A stretch of DNA of 32,115 nucleotides from Pseudomonas sp. PB120 (GTDB taxonomy: Bacteria > Pseudomonadota > Gammaproteobacteria > Pseudomonadales > Pseudomonadaceae), in assembly GCF_009761815.1 (NCBI RefSeq), contig NZ_RWIN01000151.1:1-32115 (forward strand), in the 5' to 3' direction. The notes under the pieces were generated by a model. It ran no database searches, was not told the DNA's origin, and worked only from the letters and a program-made list of their open reading frames with translations. The position numbers and the translations under genes were made by a program. The stretch's first letter is position 1. The number at the start of each line of letters is the position of its first letter. Shown here in pieces: positions 7,393-15,746 of the stretch.

Positions 7393-10300
7393 CAGAAATT
7401 CAACTCCACGCCCAGCAGCACACCGTTGCCGCCCTCATACAGATTGCCGCCCAGGGATTGTTGATATTCGGTGCGAACCGTCAGGTGCGCGCGGTAGGCG
7501 TTGTAGATGTCGTCGTCGAACCACCATTGCCAGCGCAGGCCGAGGCCGGTGCGCAGGTCCTGGCGCCTGTTGTTGCTCGGGTCCTGGCTGGCGAACTCAA
7601 GAAACCCGTACGGCATGAGGGTTTGCGCGCCGTTGAACGGCAACTTCCAGGCGTGGCCCTGCTGGAAGCGCGACAGCCATTGGTGATCGCCAGCCTTGGT
7701 CCACCACGCGGCATCGAGGTACAGAAAGCGCTCTTCCCAGTCGCTTTCATCGATGCGCCAGTCGTTGCGAAACCGGCCCTGATCGAGGAACGAAGCGGTG
7801 GCGCGCAGCAGGTAGTCCGTGGTGGTGTGGCCGTCCTGACGGTGATCGTCGACCTGATCGGCGAGTTTTTCCGGAATCAGCGTCTGGCCGAGGCTGAGTC
7901 CATGATTGTCCTGATCGTCGAACTGGCTCTGCTTGTAGATTTCACCGTAGAAATTGATGTTGGCCGTGCCCCAGGGCTTGTAGCGCAGCCCAACCCCGGT
8001 GGCGATGGATTCGGCGTAACTCGACCGGCCGACACCACCGAGCAATACCCGGCCATAAACCGACAGCGTGCTGCCGGCGCGGCTGGGCTCTTCGCCGAGG
8101 GCGTGATCCCACATGGCCATTTGCACGTTCTGCGACGTCGAACGCCGTTGGGAACCGATGCTGTCGTCCGGGCGCAGGAAATCGTTGGTCGAGACCCCGG
8201 CCGGCGACCAGGTGCTGGCGATGGTCCGACTGTCGCGGCGCGACAGGGTTTCGTGCGCTCGGCGCTGGCGGTAACGGCGGGCTTCCATGCTGCCGTCTTC
8301 GTCGTCGGCGGCCACGGGGTGTTGCTCCAGGTCGATGACCCGTCGCAATTCCTTGCGCGAATGAGCGCTGTCTCCGGCTTCGTCATACCGCACGGCCAGG
8401 GTTTCGCCGAGGCGGTAGTCTTCCGGGAAATCCTGGGTGGCGCGTTGCAGGTAAGGAATGGCCTGGGCGCGCTCTTCTTTGGTTGGCGCGCCAGCCAGAC
8501 GCATGCCGTAATCGGCGCGATAACGCGGATTATCCGGCTCCCGACGCACCGCTTCGGTCAGCCACGCGGTGCTTTGTTGCAGGTCCCCGGCCTTTTGCGC
8601 GGTGACCGAGGCGGCGTAGAAATGCCCGGCATCGGGCGCCTGTTGCAGGGCGGCGCGTTGCCGCTGCAAGGCGAGGGCATGATCGCCCCGGGCGTCGGCA
8701 ATCGCTGCGCCCAAGGCCCATTCGTTGGCACCCCGGGCGCGGCTTTGTTGCCAGTAGCGTTCGGCAGCCTGAGTGTCGCCCGCCGTCAGGGCGCTGCGGC
8801 TGGCGGTCAGTCGGGCGTTGTCGCTCAGTTCGGCCGCCGGGATGCTGTGAAAGATCGCCAGTGCGCCGGCCGAATCGCCGGCCGCTTCCAGGGCATAGGC
8901 CAGCGGCAGGCGACTGTCACGGTCACCGAGTTTTTCCGCCTCCCGGTAATAGACGACCGCTTCCCCGGGCCGCTGCGGCATGGCGCATCGACCGAGGGCG
9001 CGGTAGTCGCCGGTCACTTGAGGGTGGGCGCCAATGGCCTGCTGGACCGCATCGCATTGACCGTTCTCGGCCAGTTGCGCCAACAGCTGACCACGGGTGG
9101 CGGGGTCGACGTGGCCGAGCAGCGACACCATGCGTTGCTGCTGCGCCGGGGTTGGCGTCGACGCGGCATACAGTCCCGCCAGTCGTTGCAACAGGGCATC
9201 GGGCAGTTTGCCGCCGTGGCGGTCGTAGGCGTTTTCCAGCAATAGCTGCGTGTGATCGCGCTGGCCGGCCTTCAACATCAGGTAGGTCGCCTGATTGAGT
9301 GAAACGAGGCTGCCGGTCTGCTGGTAATGCCGTTCCCAAAGGGGCGCCGCCTCAGTGTTGCGGCCCAGGGCTTGAGTCAGTTCGGCGCGGCGTTTCACCA
9401 CGTCGGCGGTTTGCGGCTGGCTGGCGAGCCAGGCCATGACTTGGTCGCTGCGGCCTTCGGCCTGCCAGATGTCCATTAAACGGGCCTGGCGCTGGCGGTC
9501 CCATGGCTCCGGCAAGCGCGTGCTTTGCAACAATTCGGTGGCCTGCAGGCGCTGGGCGAGGACCAGCCAGGCTTGCGGATCGTCACCCGGTTGGCAGCCC
9601 CGCAATTGCGTGAGCGCTGCTTGTGGGTCGCGCCGCGACAGCCATTCCGCGGTCTCCAGGCACGGGCGCTGCAGTTGACTGCTCAAGCGCTGCACCGTCT
9701 CGGTGTCGCCGGTTTGTCGCGCCAGTTCCCACAGTCGATGTTGTTGGGCGGGATCGGCGAGGTCGTTGGCCGGCAGCGATTGCATCCAGCGTTGGGCCTG
9801 CGCGGCGTCGCCCATGGCAATTGCCCGATCGACCATCGCCAGCCGCGTTTTACGCGCCGCTTCGGGGTTCGGCGCTTGTTCCAGCAATTGTTGCAAAGGC
9901 TTTTCGTCGAGGCGTTGCACATAGGCGTTGGCCAGGCGCTGCCAGCTGTCGGCGTCCAATTGATGCTTGGCCGCCAGAGGCGCCAGTTGGGCGATGGTGC
10001 CGTTCCAGTCGCGCAGTTGCTCGGACCAGTTGGAGAGGGCCAGGCGCAGAATCTTGTCATCGCCGTGGGGCACCAGTTGTGCCAGCCAGTCGTGGGCCCG
10101 CCCCGCACCGCCGAACTTGGCCAGGCTAAGGCTGTACGCTTGCCACAGGCGCACGCGCTGATTGAGGTTGCTGCTGGCCATCCATTGTTCGACTTGCCCG
10201 CTGCCCGGCGGGTCCTGTTCGATCCAGGTCAGGCGCAGGTTGAGCAGCGCGTCGCTGTTTTCCGGGTTGTCCGGCAGCGCTTGCACGGCGTCCTTGTAAC

Positions 10301-10553
10301 GGCGTTGCTTGGCCAGCGCTTCCACCAGCAACGCCCGGGCTTCATCGTTTTTCGGCACCTTGGTCAGCAGGTGGCGCATCAGCCGTTCGACTTCGGCCCA
10401 GTTGCCTTTTTTCGCTTCGCGGTAGCTGCGGTCCATGTAGGGGAAGCTGCGGAATTGTTCGAAGTCGCTCAGCGGTTCGGCCTGCACCCAGGTGGCTGCG
10501 CTCAGGCTCAACATCAGGCCGGCAAGCAGGGCGTGTCGATGGACAGGCTTCAT
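7392..10553 (-). CDS. nfrA: Outer-membrane TPR/beta-barrel exopolysaccharide export protein NfrA
   Basis: NfrA exports the NGR glycan and in E. coli anchors the phage N4 receptor. The protein has 1053 residues (E. coli NfrA about 990). A signal peptide ends near residue 25 (AATWVQA-EPLS). A long alpha-helical superhelix of TPR-like repeats occupies about residues 35-750. The C-terminal ~300 residues are rich in alternating aromatic strands and finish with a terminal aromatic, GVLLGVELNF, as expected for an outer-membrane barrel. The layout parallels PgaA, BcsC and PelB porins. The start overlaps the nfrB stop as ATGA (10550-10553), and the stop overlaps the next gene's ATG in the same way. 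Confidence 0.9.
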   Translation of the reverse strand: MKPVHRHALLAGLMLSLSAATWVQAEPLSDFEQFRSFPYMDRSYREAKKGNWAEVERLMRHLLTKVPKNDEARALLVEALAKQRRYKDAVQALPDNPENSDALLNLRLTWIEQDPPGSGQVEQWMASSNLNQRVRLWQAYSLSLAKFGGAGRAHDWLAQLVPHGDDKILRLALSNWSEQLRDWNGTIAQLAPLAAKHQLDADSWQRLANAYVQRLDEKPLQQLLEQAPNPEAARKTRLAMVDRAIAMGDAAQAQRWMQSLPANDLADPAQQHRLWELARQTGDTETVQRLSSQLQRPCLETAEWLSRRDPQAALTQLRGCQPGDDPQAWLVLAQRLQATELLQSTRLPEPWDRQRQARLMDIWQAEGRSDQVMAWLASQPQTADVVKRRAELTQALGRNTEAAPLWERHYQQTGSLVSLNQATYLMLKAGQRDHTQLLLENAYDRHGGKLPDALLQRLAGLYAASTPTPAQQQRMVSLLGHVDPATRGQLLAQLAENGQCDAVQQAIGAHPQVTGDYRALGRCAMPQRPGEAVVYYREAEKLGDRDSRLPLAYALEAAGDSAGALAIFHSIPAAELSDNARLTASRSALTAGDTQAAERYWQQSRARGANEWALGAAIADARGDHALALQRQRAALQQAPDAGHFYAASVTAQKAGDLQQSTAWLTEAVRREPDNPRYRADYGMRLAGAPTKEERAQAIPYLQRATQDFPEDYRLGETLAVRYDEAGDSAHSRKELRRVIDLEQHPVAADDEDGSMEARRYRQRRAHETLSRRDSRTIASTWSPAGVSTNDFLRPDDSIGSQRRSTSQNVQMAMWDHALGEEPSRAGSTLSVYGRVLLGGVGRSSYAESIATGVGLRYKPWGTANINFYGEIYKQSQFDDQDNHGLSLGQTLIPEKLADQVDDHRQDGHTTTDYLLRATASFLDQGRFRNDWRIDESDWEERFLYLDAAWWTKAGDHQWLSRFQQGHAWKLPFNGAQTLMPYGFLEFASQDPSNNRRQDLRTGLGLRWQWWFDDDIYNAYRAHLTVRTEYQQSLGGNLYEGGNGVLLGVELNF

Positions 10554-12724
10554 TCGACCTCCCGGACGATGCGGTAGGCGGCTTGCTGTTCGTTGGCCTG
10601 TTCGACCAGCGCCTGTTCGAGCACTTCCTGAGTAATCATGCCGCGTGAAATCAGGTGTTGGCCCAGCGACATGTGCTCGGCATCGAAATCAATCAGGGCC
10701 TGGTTGAACAGGCTGGGCGGGACCATGCCGCGCACTTGCAGCAGGTTGCCCAGCAATATCTGGTGATGACTGACGCGTTCGAGCAAGTATTCATCGTCCT
10801 GATGCCGCTCCAGCACTTCGAGCATGTGATGCACGTCTTCGTTCTGGCGCGGGCTGGCGTACCAGTAGCGAATCCCCAGCGTGACCCGGCCTTGCGGCGC
10901 GAGGCGGCAGCGCACCGGGCGTTTCAATTGACGGCTGATGGCGCCCAGCGACACCTGGCTGACCGGGCCTTCGGACGCCAGGATCAGCGTGTCGCCTTCT
11001 TCGGCCACCGGCAGGACGCCGTAGTGCGAGGCGACCTTGCGCGGCACGAGTTCGATCAGGCGTTTATCGAGCTTGAACGGGTTGAGCGGGGCCCAGTCCA
11101 TGTCCAGTTGTTCGGCCAGGGTTTCCACCAGTTGCGTGCTGTTGATGTGTTCGCGCAGCAGCAATTCGTGGCCGAGCCTGCGCCGTATCGGGTTGGTGAT
11201 CGCCGCTTCCAGTTGCTCTTCGGTGAGCAGGCCTTTTTCCACCAGGCGATGCCCCAGCGGCGTGCGGTGGGCCTTGGTCAGCGCCGGGAATTCATGGGTG
11301 GTTTTGTCCCAGGCCACGCGGCGCGAATCGCCCATTTCCATGACCTGACGCAACGCGCGCAAATTGGCGAAGAAATTGACGAAGTTGCTCCACATCATGC
11401 GCGGCGCCGACAGCAGGCCTTCCCACAGGCCGTAATAACGGGTGACGAACCAGCCGCGCTGGAACAGCCGATTGAGCAGCATCAACCCGTTAAGCCAAAG
11501 CAGGGTCCGCAGTAGCGCGCTCTCGGACAGGATCGACGGATAGCGCCAGGCGTTCGGCGAAATGATCGTGACCAGCCACATCGCCAGCAACACGAGGAAC
11601 AGCAGGTTGACCAGGAAACTCAGCAGGTAGGCGATCAAGCCGCGACGGTCGCGCCACAGGAAATAATTGAGCAGGCCATGGGGGCTCCAGCCCAGGTTCT
11701 TGGTGCCCTGGAACACGATGCCGACGATCCAGCGTGATTTCTGGCGGATCGCGTGCTGCAAGTCCCGGGGGAAATGCTCGCGCACGCAGATCACCTGGGA
11801 AAACGCGCGGTTCATGCCGAACACCCAAGGCTGTTCCAGCGCCAGTTTCGGGTCGGTGACCGAGTAGCGGGCGAAGATGCACTTCATGCCTTTTTGCTTG
11901 AGCCGGAAGCCGATGTCGTAGTCCTCGGTCAGGCTCTGCACGTCGAAGGCGATGCCGTCGCCGTCTTCGAGCAGGGCGCTGATGGCCTTGCGGCTGAAGC
12001 AGGTGCCCACACCGGCGCTGGGCACCTGGCCGGTCAAGGCTTCACGGACGATCACGTCCTTGCCGTGGTTTTCGGCGAACTCGTCGACGTAGTGGCCGGC
12101 GGTGAAACCTTTCCATTCTGGCGCGTAGGGGTAGACCGGAATCTGGATCAGGTCCTTGTTTGGTAGCAGGTAGTTGTAGAGGCGCAATTCCATCGGCGAA
12201 ATCACGTCTTCGGCATCGTGCAGGATGAACCCGGCAAACTGGATTCGGGCTTCGCTTTCGAAGCGCAGGATCGCGTCGATGATGTTGTTCAGGCAGTCGG
12301 CCTTACTGGTGGGGCCGGGGCGGGCGCAGACCACTTTGTGCACGTTGGGGTAATGCCGGCAGACCGCGTCGACGTCGGCCTGGGTCTCGGCATCGTTGGG
12401 GTAGGTGCCGACGAATATCTGATAGTTCTCGTAGTCGATGGTCGAGGCAGCCAGGCGCGCCATTTCACCGACCACGCCCACTTCATTCCAGGCGGGCACC
12501 ATGATCGCCAGGGGTTTTTCGGCAATGGCGTAGAGCCGCTGCTCGTCGGCGCGCTCGAATTTTTCGTAGATCCGCCAGCGTCGGATCAACTTGCGGCTCC
12601 AGTACACGACGTCGATGAACAGGTCGTCGAGACCGAGCACGAACATCAACAAGGCCAGGGTAATCGCGAGGTATTTGAGACCAAACAGCACATAGGCAAA
12701 AAAATCGACAAACCCCAGGCTCAT
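10550..12724 (-). CDS. nfrB: Processive glycosyltransferase NfrB with c-di-GMP-binding MshEN motifs
   Basis: This inner-membrane exopolysaccharide synthase has 724 residues. N-terminal membrane helices cover about 8-40. The GT2 catalytic core has AIMVPAWNE, HDAEDV (about 169-174), LTEDYD (about 265-270) and QKSRW (328-332), the D, DxD-like, TED and QxxRW set of processive synthases. C-terminal membrane helices span about 360-425. The soluble tail carries four MshEN-like segments: PLGHRL (489), RLGHEL (516), LLGNLL (657) and SLGQHL (686), each followed by the spaced Leu/Gln pattern of c-di-GMP binding. The start MSLGF at 12724 forms an ATGA overlap with the wecB stop; the ORF could extend 12 codons upstream but overlap coupling favours this ATG. 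Confidence 0.93.
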   Translation of the reverse strand: MSLGFVDFFAYVLFGLKYLAITLALLMFVLGLDDLFIDVVYWSRKLIRRWRIYEKFERADEQRLYAIAEKPLAIMVPAWNEVGVVGEMARLAASTIDYENYQIFVGTYPNDAETQADVDAVCRHYPNVHKVVCARPGPTSKADCLNNIIDAILRFESEARIQFAGFILHDAEDVISPMELRLYNYLLPNKDLIQIPVYPYAPEWKGFTAGHYVDEFAENHGKDVIVREALTGQVPSAGVGTCFSRKAISALLEDGDGIAFDVQSLTEDYDIGFRLKQKGMKCIFARYSVTDPKLALEQPWVFGMNRAFSQVICVREHFPRDLQHAIRQKSRWIVGIVFQGTKNLGWSPHGLLNYFLWRDRRGLIAYLLSFLVNLLFLVLLAMWLVTIISPNAWRYPSILSESALLRTLLWLNGLMLLNRLFQRGWFVTRYYGLWEGLLSAPRMMWSNFVNFFANLRALRQVMEMGDSRRVAWDKTTHEFPALTKAHRTPLGHRLVEKGLLTEEQLEAAITNPIRRRLGHELLLREHINSTQLVETLAEQLDMDWAPLNPFKLDKRLIELVPRKVASHYGVLPVAEEGDTLILASEGPVSQVSLGAISRQLKRPVRCRLAPQGRVTLGIRYWYASPRQNEDVHHMLEVLERHQDDEYLLERVSHHQILLGNLLQVRGMVPPSLFNQALIDFDAEHMSLGQHLISRGMITQEVLEQALVEQANEQQAAYRIVREVE

Positions 12725-13875
12725 GTTGCGGTGCCCGCCGCCGAACGTTCGCTCAGCCACGTGCAGAGACGAGCGGCGATGCGTTCGCTGGCGTGGCCGT
12801 CGCCGTAGGGGCTATGGACGCGACTCATGTGCTTGTAGTGCGCTTCGTCGTCGAGCAACTGGCTGGACTCCTTAACGATGCGATCGGTATTGGTGCCCAC
12901 CAGCAACACCGTGCCACCTTCAAGCACGGACGGCCGCTCGGTGACATCCCGTAGCACCAGCAGCGGCTTGCCGATGGCGGGGGCTTCCTCCTGGATACCG
13001 CCGGAGTCGGTGAGGATGAAATGCGCGCGGCCCATCAGCCAGACGAAATGCTGATAATCCTGCGGAGCCACCAGGTAAATGTTCGGCTTGTCCGACAGTA
13101 GGCCGTACACCGCTTTCTGCACCTGCGGGTTCAAGTGCACCGGGTAGACGAATTGCACATCGGTATAGCGCAAGGCGAGCTCGGCGAGGGCCAGGCAGAT
13201 ATTGCGAAACCCGCCACCGAAATTTTCCCGGCGATGACCGGTGATCAGCACCATGCGCCGATTGTCATCGAGCACCGCCAGTGGTGAGTCGGCGGCCGGG
13301 TGCCATTGAACGTCCTCTTGATGGGTGCGCATCCACAGCAGCGCGTCGATGACGGTATTGCCGGTGACTTCAATGTTGGAGGGGGGCACGCCTTCGCGCA
13401 GCAGGTTGGCTTCGCCCTTGGTGGTCGGTGTGAAATGCAGGTCGGCGATGACACCGGTCAAACGCCGATTGGCCTCTTCTGGCCACGGCGCGCGCAGATT
13501 ACCAGTACGCAAACCGGCCTCGACGTGGCCGATGGGTAGCTGGCGATTGAAGGCGGCGAGGGCAGCGATGAAACTGGTGGTGGTGTCGCCGTGCACCAGC
13601 ACGATGTCGGGGTGTTCCCGTTCGTAGGTTTTGTCGAGATGAATCAGCAACTGCTCGGAAAGGCCGTTGAGCGTCTGGCCCTGGGTCATCACTTGCAGTT
13701 CTTCGTCGACCTTGAGCTCGAAGGAGTCCAGCACCTGCTTGAGCATCTCCCGGTGCTGGCCCGTGGAGCAGATAAACAGCTCGACACCCGGCCAATGACG
13801 CAGAACACGAGCCAGGGGGGCCATCTTGATGGCCTCCGGTCGCGTCCCGAAAACCATCATGACTTTGTAAGACAT
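12721..13875 (-). CDS. wecB: UDP-N-acetylglucosamine 2-epimerase (non-hydrolysing)
   Basis: It interconverts UDP-GlcNAc and UDP-ManNAc, supplying the ManNAc precursor. It has 384 residues. Family motifs are GTRPEAIKMAPL near the N-terminus, VHGDTTTSF, HVEAGLRTG, SDSGGIQEEA and RDVTERPS. The ATG at 13875 is preceded by AGGAGGGG and begins at the typical MSYKVMMVFGTRPE; a 50-codon upstream extension of the frame is non-coding. It is the first gene of the operon wecB-nfrB-nfrA-DUF4434-cyclase. In E. coli, WecB is needed for NGR glycan but is encoded elsewhere in the ECA cluster, so a dedicated copy here strengthens the assignment. Confidence 0.95.
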   Translation of the reverse strand: MSYKVMMVFGTRPEAIKMAPLARVLRHWPGVELFICSTGQHREMLKQVLDSFELKVDEELQVMTQGQTLNGLSEQLLIHLDKTYEREHPDIVLVHGDTTTSFIAALAAFNRQLPIGHVEAGLRTGNLRAPWPEEANRRLTGVIADLHFTPTTKGEANLLREGVPPSNIEVTGNTVIDALLWMRTHQEDVQWHPAADSPLAVLDDNRRMVLITGHRRENFGGGFRNICLALAELALRYTDVQFVYPVHLNPQVQKAVYGLLSDKPNIYLVAPQDYQHFVWLMGRAHFILTDSGGIQEEAPAIGKPLLVLRDVTERPSVLEGGTVLLVGTNTDRIVKESSQLLDDEAHYKHMSRVHSPYGDGHASERIAARLCTWLSERSAAGTAT

Positions 13876-14047
13876 GACCCCTCCTGGAAAAGCGGTGGCT
13901 TGCGCAGGACTGTTGAGACTGTTTATCACCTGAATACTGAATAAAGCAGTCGATGGGGGGGTTGTCCAATGCTGTGTTTGGCGGTGTTGATGCCCATCAA
14001 TTCCATCGAGGCAAGACGCTGCCAATCAACGTAACGACAACGCAACC

Positions 14048-14180
14048 TGTAGCAGCTGGCGAAGCCTGCGTCCGGCTGCGCAGCAGTCGTAAAATCAGGC
14101 GCCGCGGTCCGTCTGAAGAAACATGCACTCAGGTTTTACGACTGCTACGCAGCCGGACGCAGGCTTCGCCAGCTGCTACA
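14048..14180. repeat. Long inverted repeat, TGTAGCAGCTGGCG-family REPIN, upstream of wecB
   Basis: The arms of about 50 bp (14048-14097 and 14131-14180) are near-perfect reverse complements. They begin TGTAGCAGCTGGCGAAGCC and end CGCCAGCTGCTACA, around a 33-nt centre, with one visible mismatch (TGCGC versus TACGC). The stretch 13876-14047 between it and wecB should hold the operon promoter, but I see no convincing -35/-10 pair. Nothing recognisable lies in 14181-14360. Confidence 0.85.
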
Positions 14181-14367
14181 AGGGTCTCGGGCACCCGGAT
14201 TCTTTGTGTATTGCGATATCACCAATGTGGTGCAAGTACCTGTCTTTTTCCTACGCAGATACGGACGTGCCTCACCTAATTGCAGGATCGCGCCGACAGG
14301 AATCAGGGAAATGGCGAAGCAAGTGGCGTGATACTTTTTATGCATTCGTGGTCGGGGGAATGCGTCG

Positions 14368-14562
14368 ATGATAAAAAAAGACGAAAGGACAGGTGCGGCG
14401 CAGAATGTTCGTCTCGACACTGCCGAAAGCGCCGTCAAGTTCGTTGCTCTGTTCAAAAAGCATAAGGCGCTTGCTAGTCGCATGGAGGATTTGGAGTTGA
14501 TCGCCCTATGTAAGGAGCGGGAGAACGACCCAACAATTACAGTTTCAATCGATAAGTTATGA
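14368..14562 (+). CDS. Small hypothetical protein, 64 aa
   Basis: I do not recognise this protein. It is small, charged and helical: a basic N-terminus (MIKKDERTG), an amphipathic middle (ESAVKFVALFKKHKALASRMEDLELIALCKERE) and an acidic end TITVSIDKL. It has no signal peptide or membrane segment. The ATG at 14368 has a G-rich stretch (GGGGGAA) about 10 nt upstream. Local GC is lower than in the flanking operons, suggesting an accessory insertion beside the long inverted repeat. An overlapping minus-strand frame looks like a shadow. The pattern is that of a real short cytoplasmic protein, but it could be non-coding. Confidence 0.5.
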   Translation: MIKKDERTGAAQNVRLDTAESAVKFVALFKKHKALASRMEDLELIALCKERENDPTITVSIDKL

Positions 14563-14764
14563 ATTGAAGTCGCGTAAAGAGAGGCGCTTCTAAAGTGGCT
14601 TTGAGTTAAGTGCATGCACGCACCAATTGTGAACCTGATACCCGCCCCTCGTTGCCAACGGTAGCGCTTCCCCAGTGCACCTTTCGTAACACCCATCACA
14701 CGCTTTTGCGCATCCCCCTGATTCAAAACACTTTTCAATCTCCCTGTTTTACCTCCCCATCCTG

Positions 14765-14780
14765 TGGCACACTTTCTGCT
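14765..14780 (+). promoter_or_regulatory. Sigma-54-like -24/-12 element before the ABC transporter
   Basis: TGGCAC (14765-14770), 5 nt, then CTGCT (14776-14780) differs from the TGGCAC-N5-TTGCT consensus at one base and keeps the GG/GC spacing. It lies 66 nt upstream of the binding-protein ATG. The preceding stretch 14563-14764 is pyrimidine-rich and shows no gene. No enhancer-binding protein is linked to this cluster, so the call is tentative. Confidence 0.45.
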
Positions 14781-14805
14781 GTCTATTCCGTTGTTACATA
14801 CTAGG

Positions 14806-14821
14806 TTCCGGTATAGCGGAA
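14806..14821. promoter_or_regulatory. Candidate IclR-type operator, TTCCG-N6-CGGAA
   Basis: The perfect inverted repeat TTCCG GTATAG CGGAA lies 25 nt upstream of the binding-protein start. Its size and dyad form suit an IclR-family dimer, and an IclR gene lies in the same cluster. I do not see the motif repeated before the IclR, lyase or kinase genes, so assignment rests on position. Confidence 0.4.
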
Positions 14822-14846
14822 TAAACATCATCCTGGAGTGCTTGCC

Positions 14847-15695
14847 ATGCATCGCCGACCTTCCTTGTTTAAAGCGTGTATTTTTCTTGTCGCGGCTTCA
14901 GCGGCTGCCATGGGCGTGGCCCAGGCGGCGGACAGCAAGCTCGATAGCGTGCTGGCCCGTGGGAAATTGATTGTGGGGACCGGCAGTACCAATGCGCCGT
15001 GGCACTTCCAGGGAGCGGATGGCAAGTTGCAGGGGTTCGATATCGACATCGGGCGCATGATCGCCAAGGGTTTGTTCAACGACCCGACCAAGGTTGAGTT
15101 TGTGGTGCAGTCGTCCGATGCGCGGATTCCCAACCTGCTGACCGATAAAGTCGACATCAGCTGCCAGTTCATCACCGTGACCGCCAGCCGTGCCCAGCAA
15201 GTCGCGTTCACCCTGCCTTACTACCGCGAAGGTGTCGGCCTGCTGCTGCCGGCGAACAGCAAGTACAAGGAAATCGAAGACCTGAAGGCCGCCAACGACA
15301 GCGTCACCGTGGCGGTGCTGCAGAACGTGTACGCCGAAGAACTGGTGCATCAGGCATTGCCCAAAGCCAAGGTCGATCAGTACGACAGCGTGGACCTGAT
15401 GTATCAGGCCGTGAACTCGGGCCGTGCCGATGCGGCGGCGACCGACCAGTCTTCCGTGAAATACCTGATGGTGCAAAACCCTGGGCGCTACCGCAGCCCG
15501 ACGTACGCCTGGAGCCCGCAGACCTACGCGTGCGCGGTCAAACGCGGCGATCAGGACTGGCTGAACTTCGTCAACACCACCCTGCATGAAGCCATGACCG
15601 GCGTTGAGTTTCCGACCTACGCGGCGTCGTTCAAGCAGTGGTTCGGTGTCGACCTGCCGACACCGGCAATTGGTTTTCCCGTCGAATTCAAATGA
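14847..15695 (+). CDS. Periplasmic substrate-binding protein of an amino-acid-type ABC transporter
   Basis: This is a family-3 (polar amino acid) solute-binding protein of 282 residues with a signal peptide ending VAQA-ADSKLD (about residue 28). Typical segments are LIVGTGSTNAPWHFQ, LQGFDIDIGRMIAKGL, VEFVVQSSDARIPNLLTDKVDIS and RADAAATDQSS. The ATG at 14847 has CTGGAG 8 nt upstream; a GTG three codons earlier is less good. It is first of four transporter genes followed by ridA. The ligand is an amino acid or amino sugar acid; the KDG kinase and PLP lyase downstream suggest D-glucosaminate (inference). Confidence 0.9.
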   Translation: MHRRPSLFKACIFLVAASAAAMGVAQAADSKLDSVLARGKLIVGTGSTNAPWHFQGADGKLQGFDIDIGRMIAKGLFNDPTKVEFVVQSSDARIPNLLTDKVDISCQFITVTASRAQQVAFTLPYYREGVGLLLPANSKYKEIEDLKAANDSVTVAVLQNVYAEELVHQALPKAKVDQYDSVDLMYQAVNSGRADAAATDQSSVKYLMVQNPGRYRSPTYAWSPQTYACAVKRGDQDWLNFVNTTLHEAMTGVEFPTYAASFKQWFGVDLPTPAIGFPVEFK

Positions 15696-15706
15696 TCCCG
15701 TGAGAG

Positions 15707-15728
15707 CGGGGCGGTTTCGGTCGCCCCG
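15707..15728 (+). other. Intercistronic hairpin after the binding-protein gene
   Basis: CGGGGCG (15707-15713) pairs with CGCCCCG (15722-15728) around the 8-nt loop GTTTCGGT, between the binding-protein stop and the first permease. There is no T tract, so it is not a full terminator. It probably protects the upstream mRNA 3' end so that binding protein exceeds permease, as in many ABC operons. Confidence 0.6.
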
Positions 15729-15746
15729 TTCAAGGTACTGCTGACC

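Noticed and set aside
14145..14852. 235-codon minus-strand ORF covering the small ORF and the promoter region
   Set aside because: It passes through the inverted repeat and the importer promoter, has no domain and no good ribosome-binding site.
15707..15728. Rho-independent terminator after the binding-protein gene
   Set aside because: It is a good stem but has no T tract, and the permeases follow immediately in the same operon.
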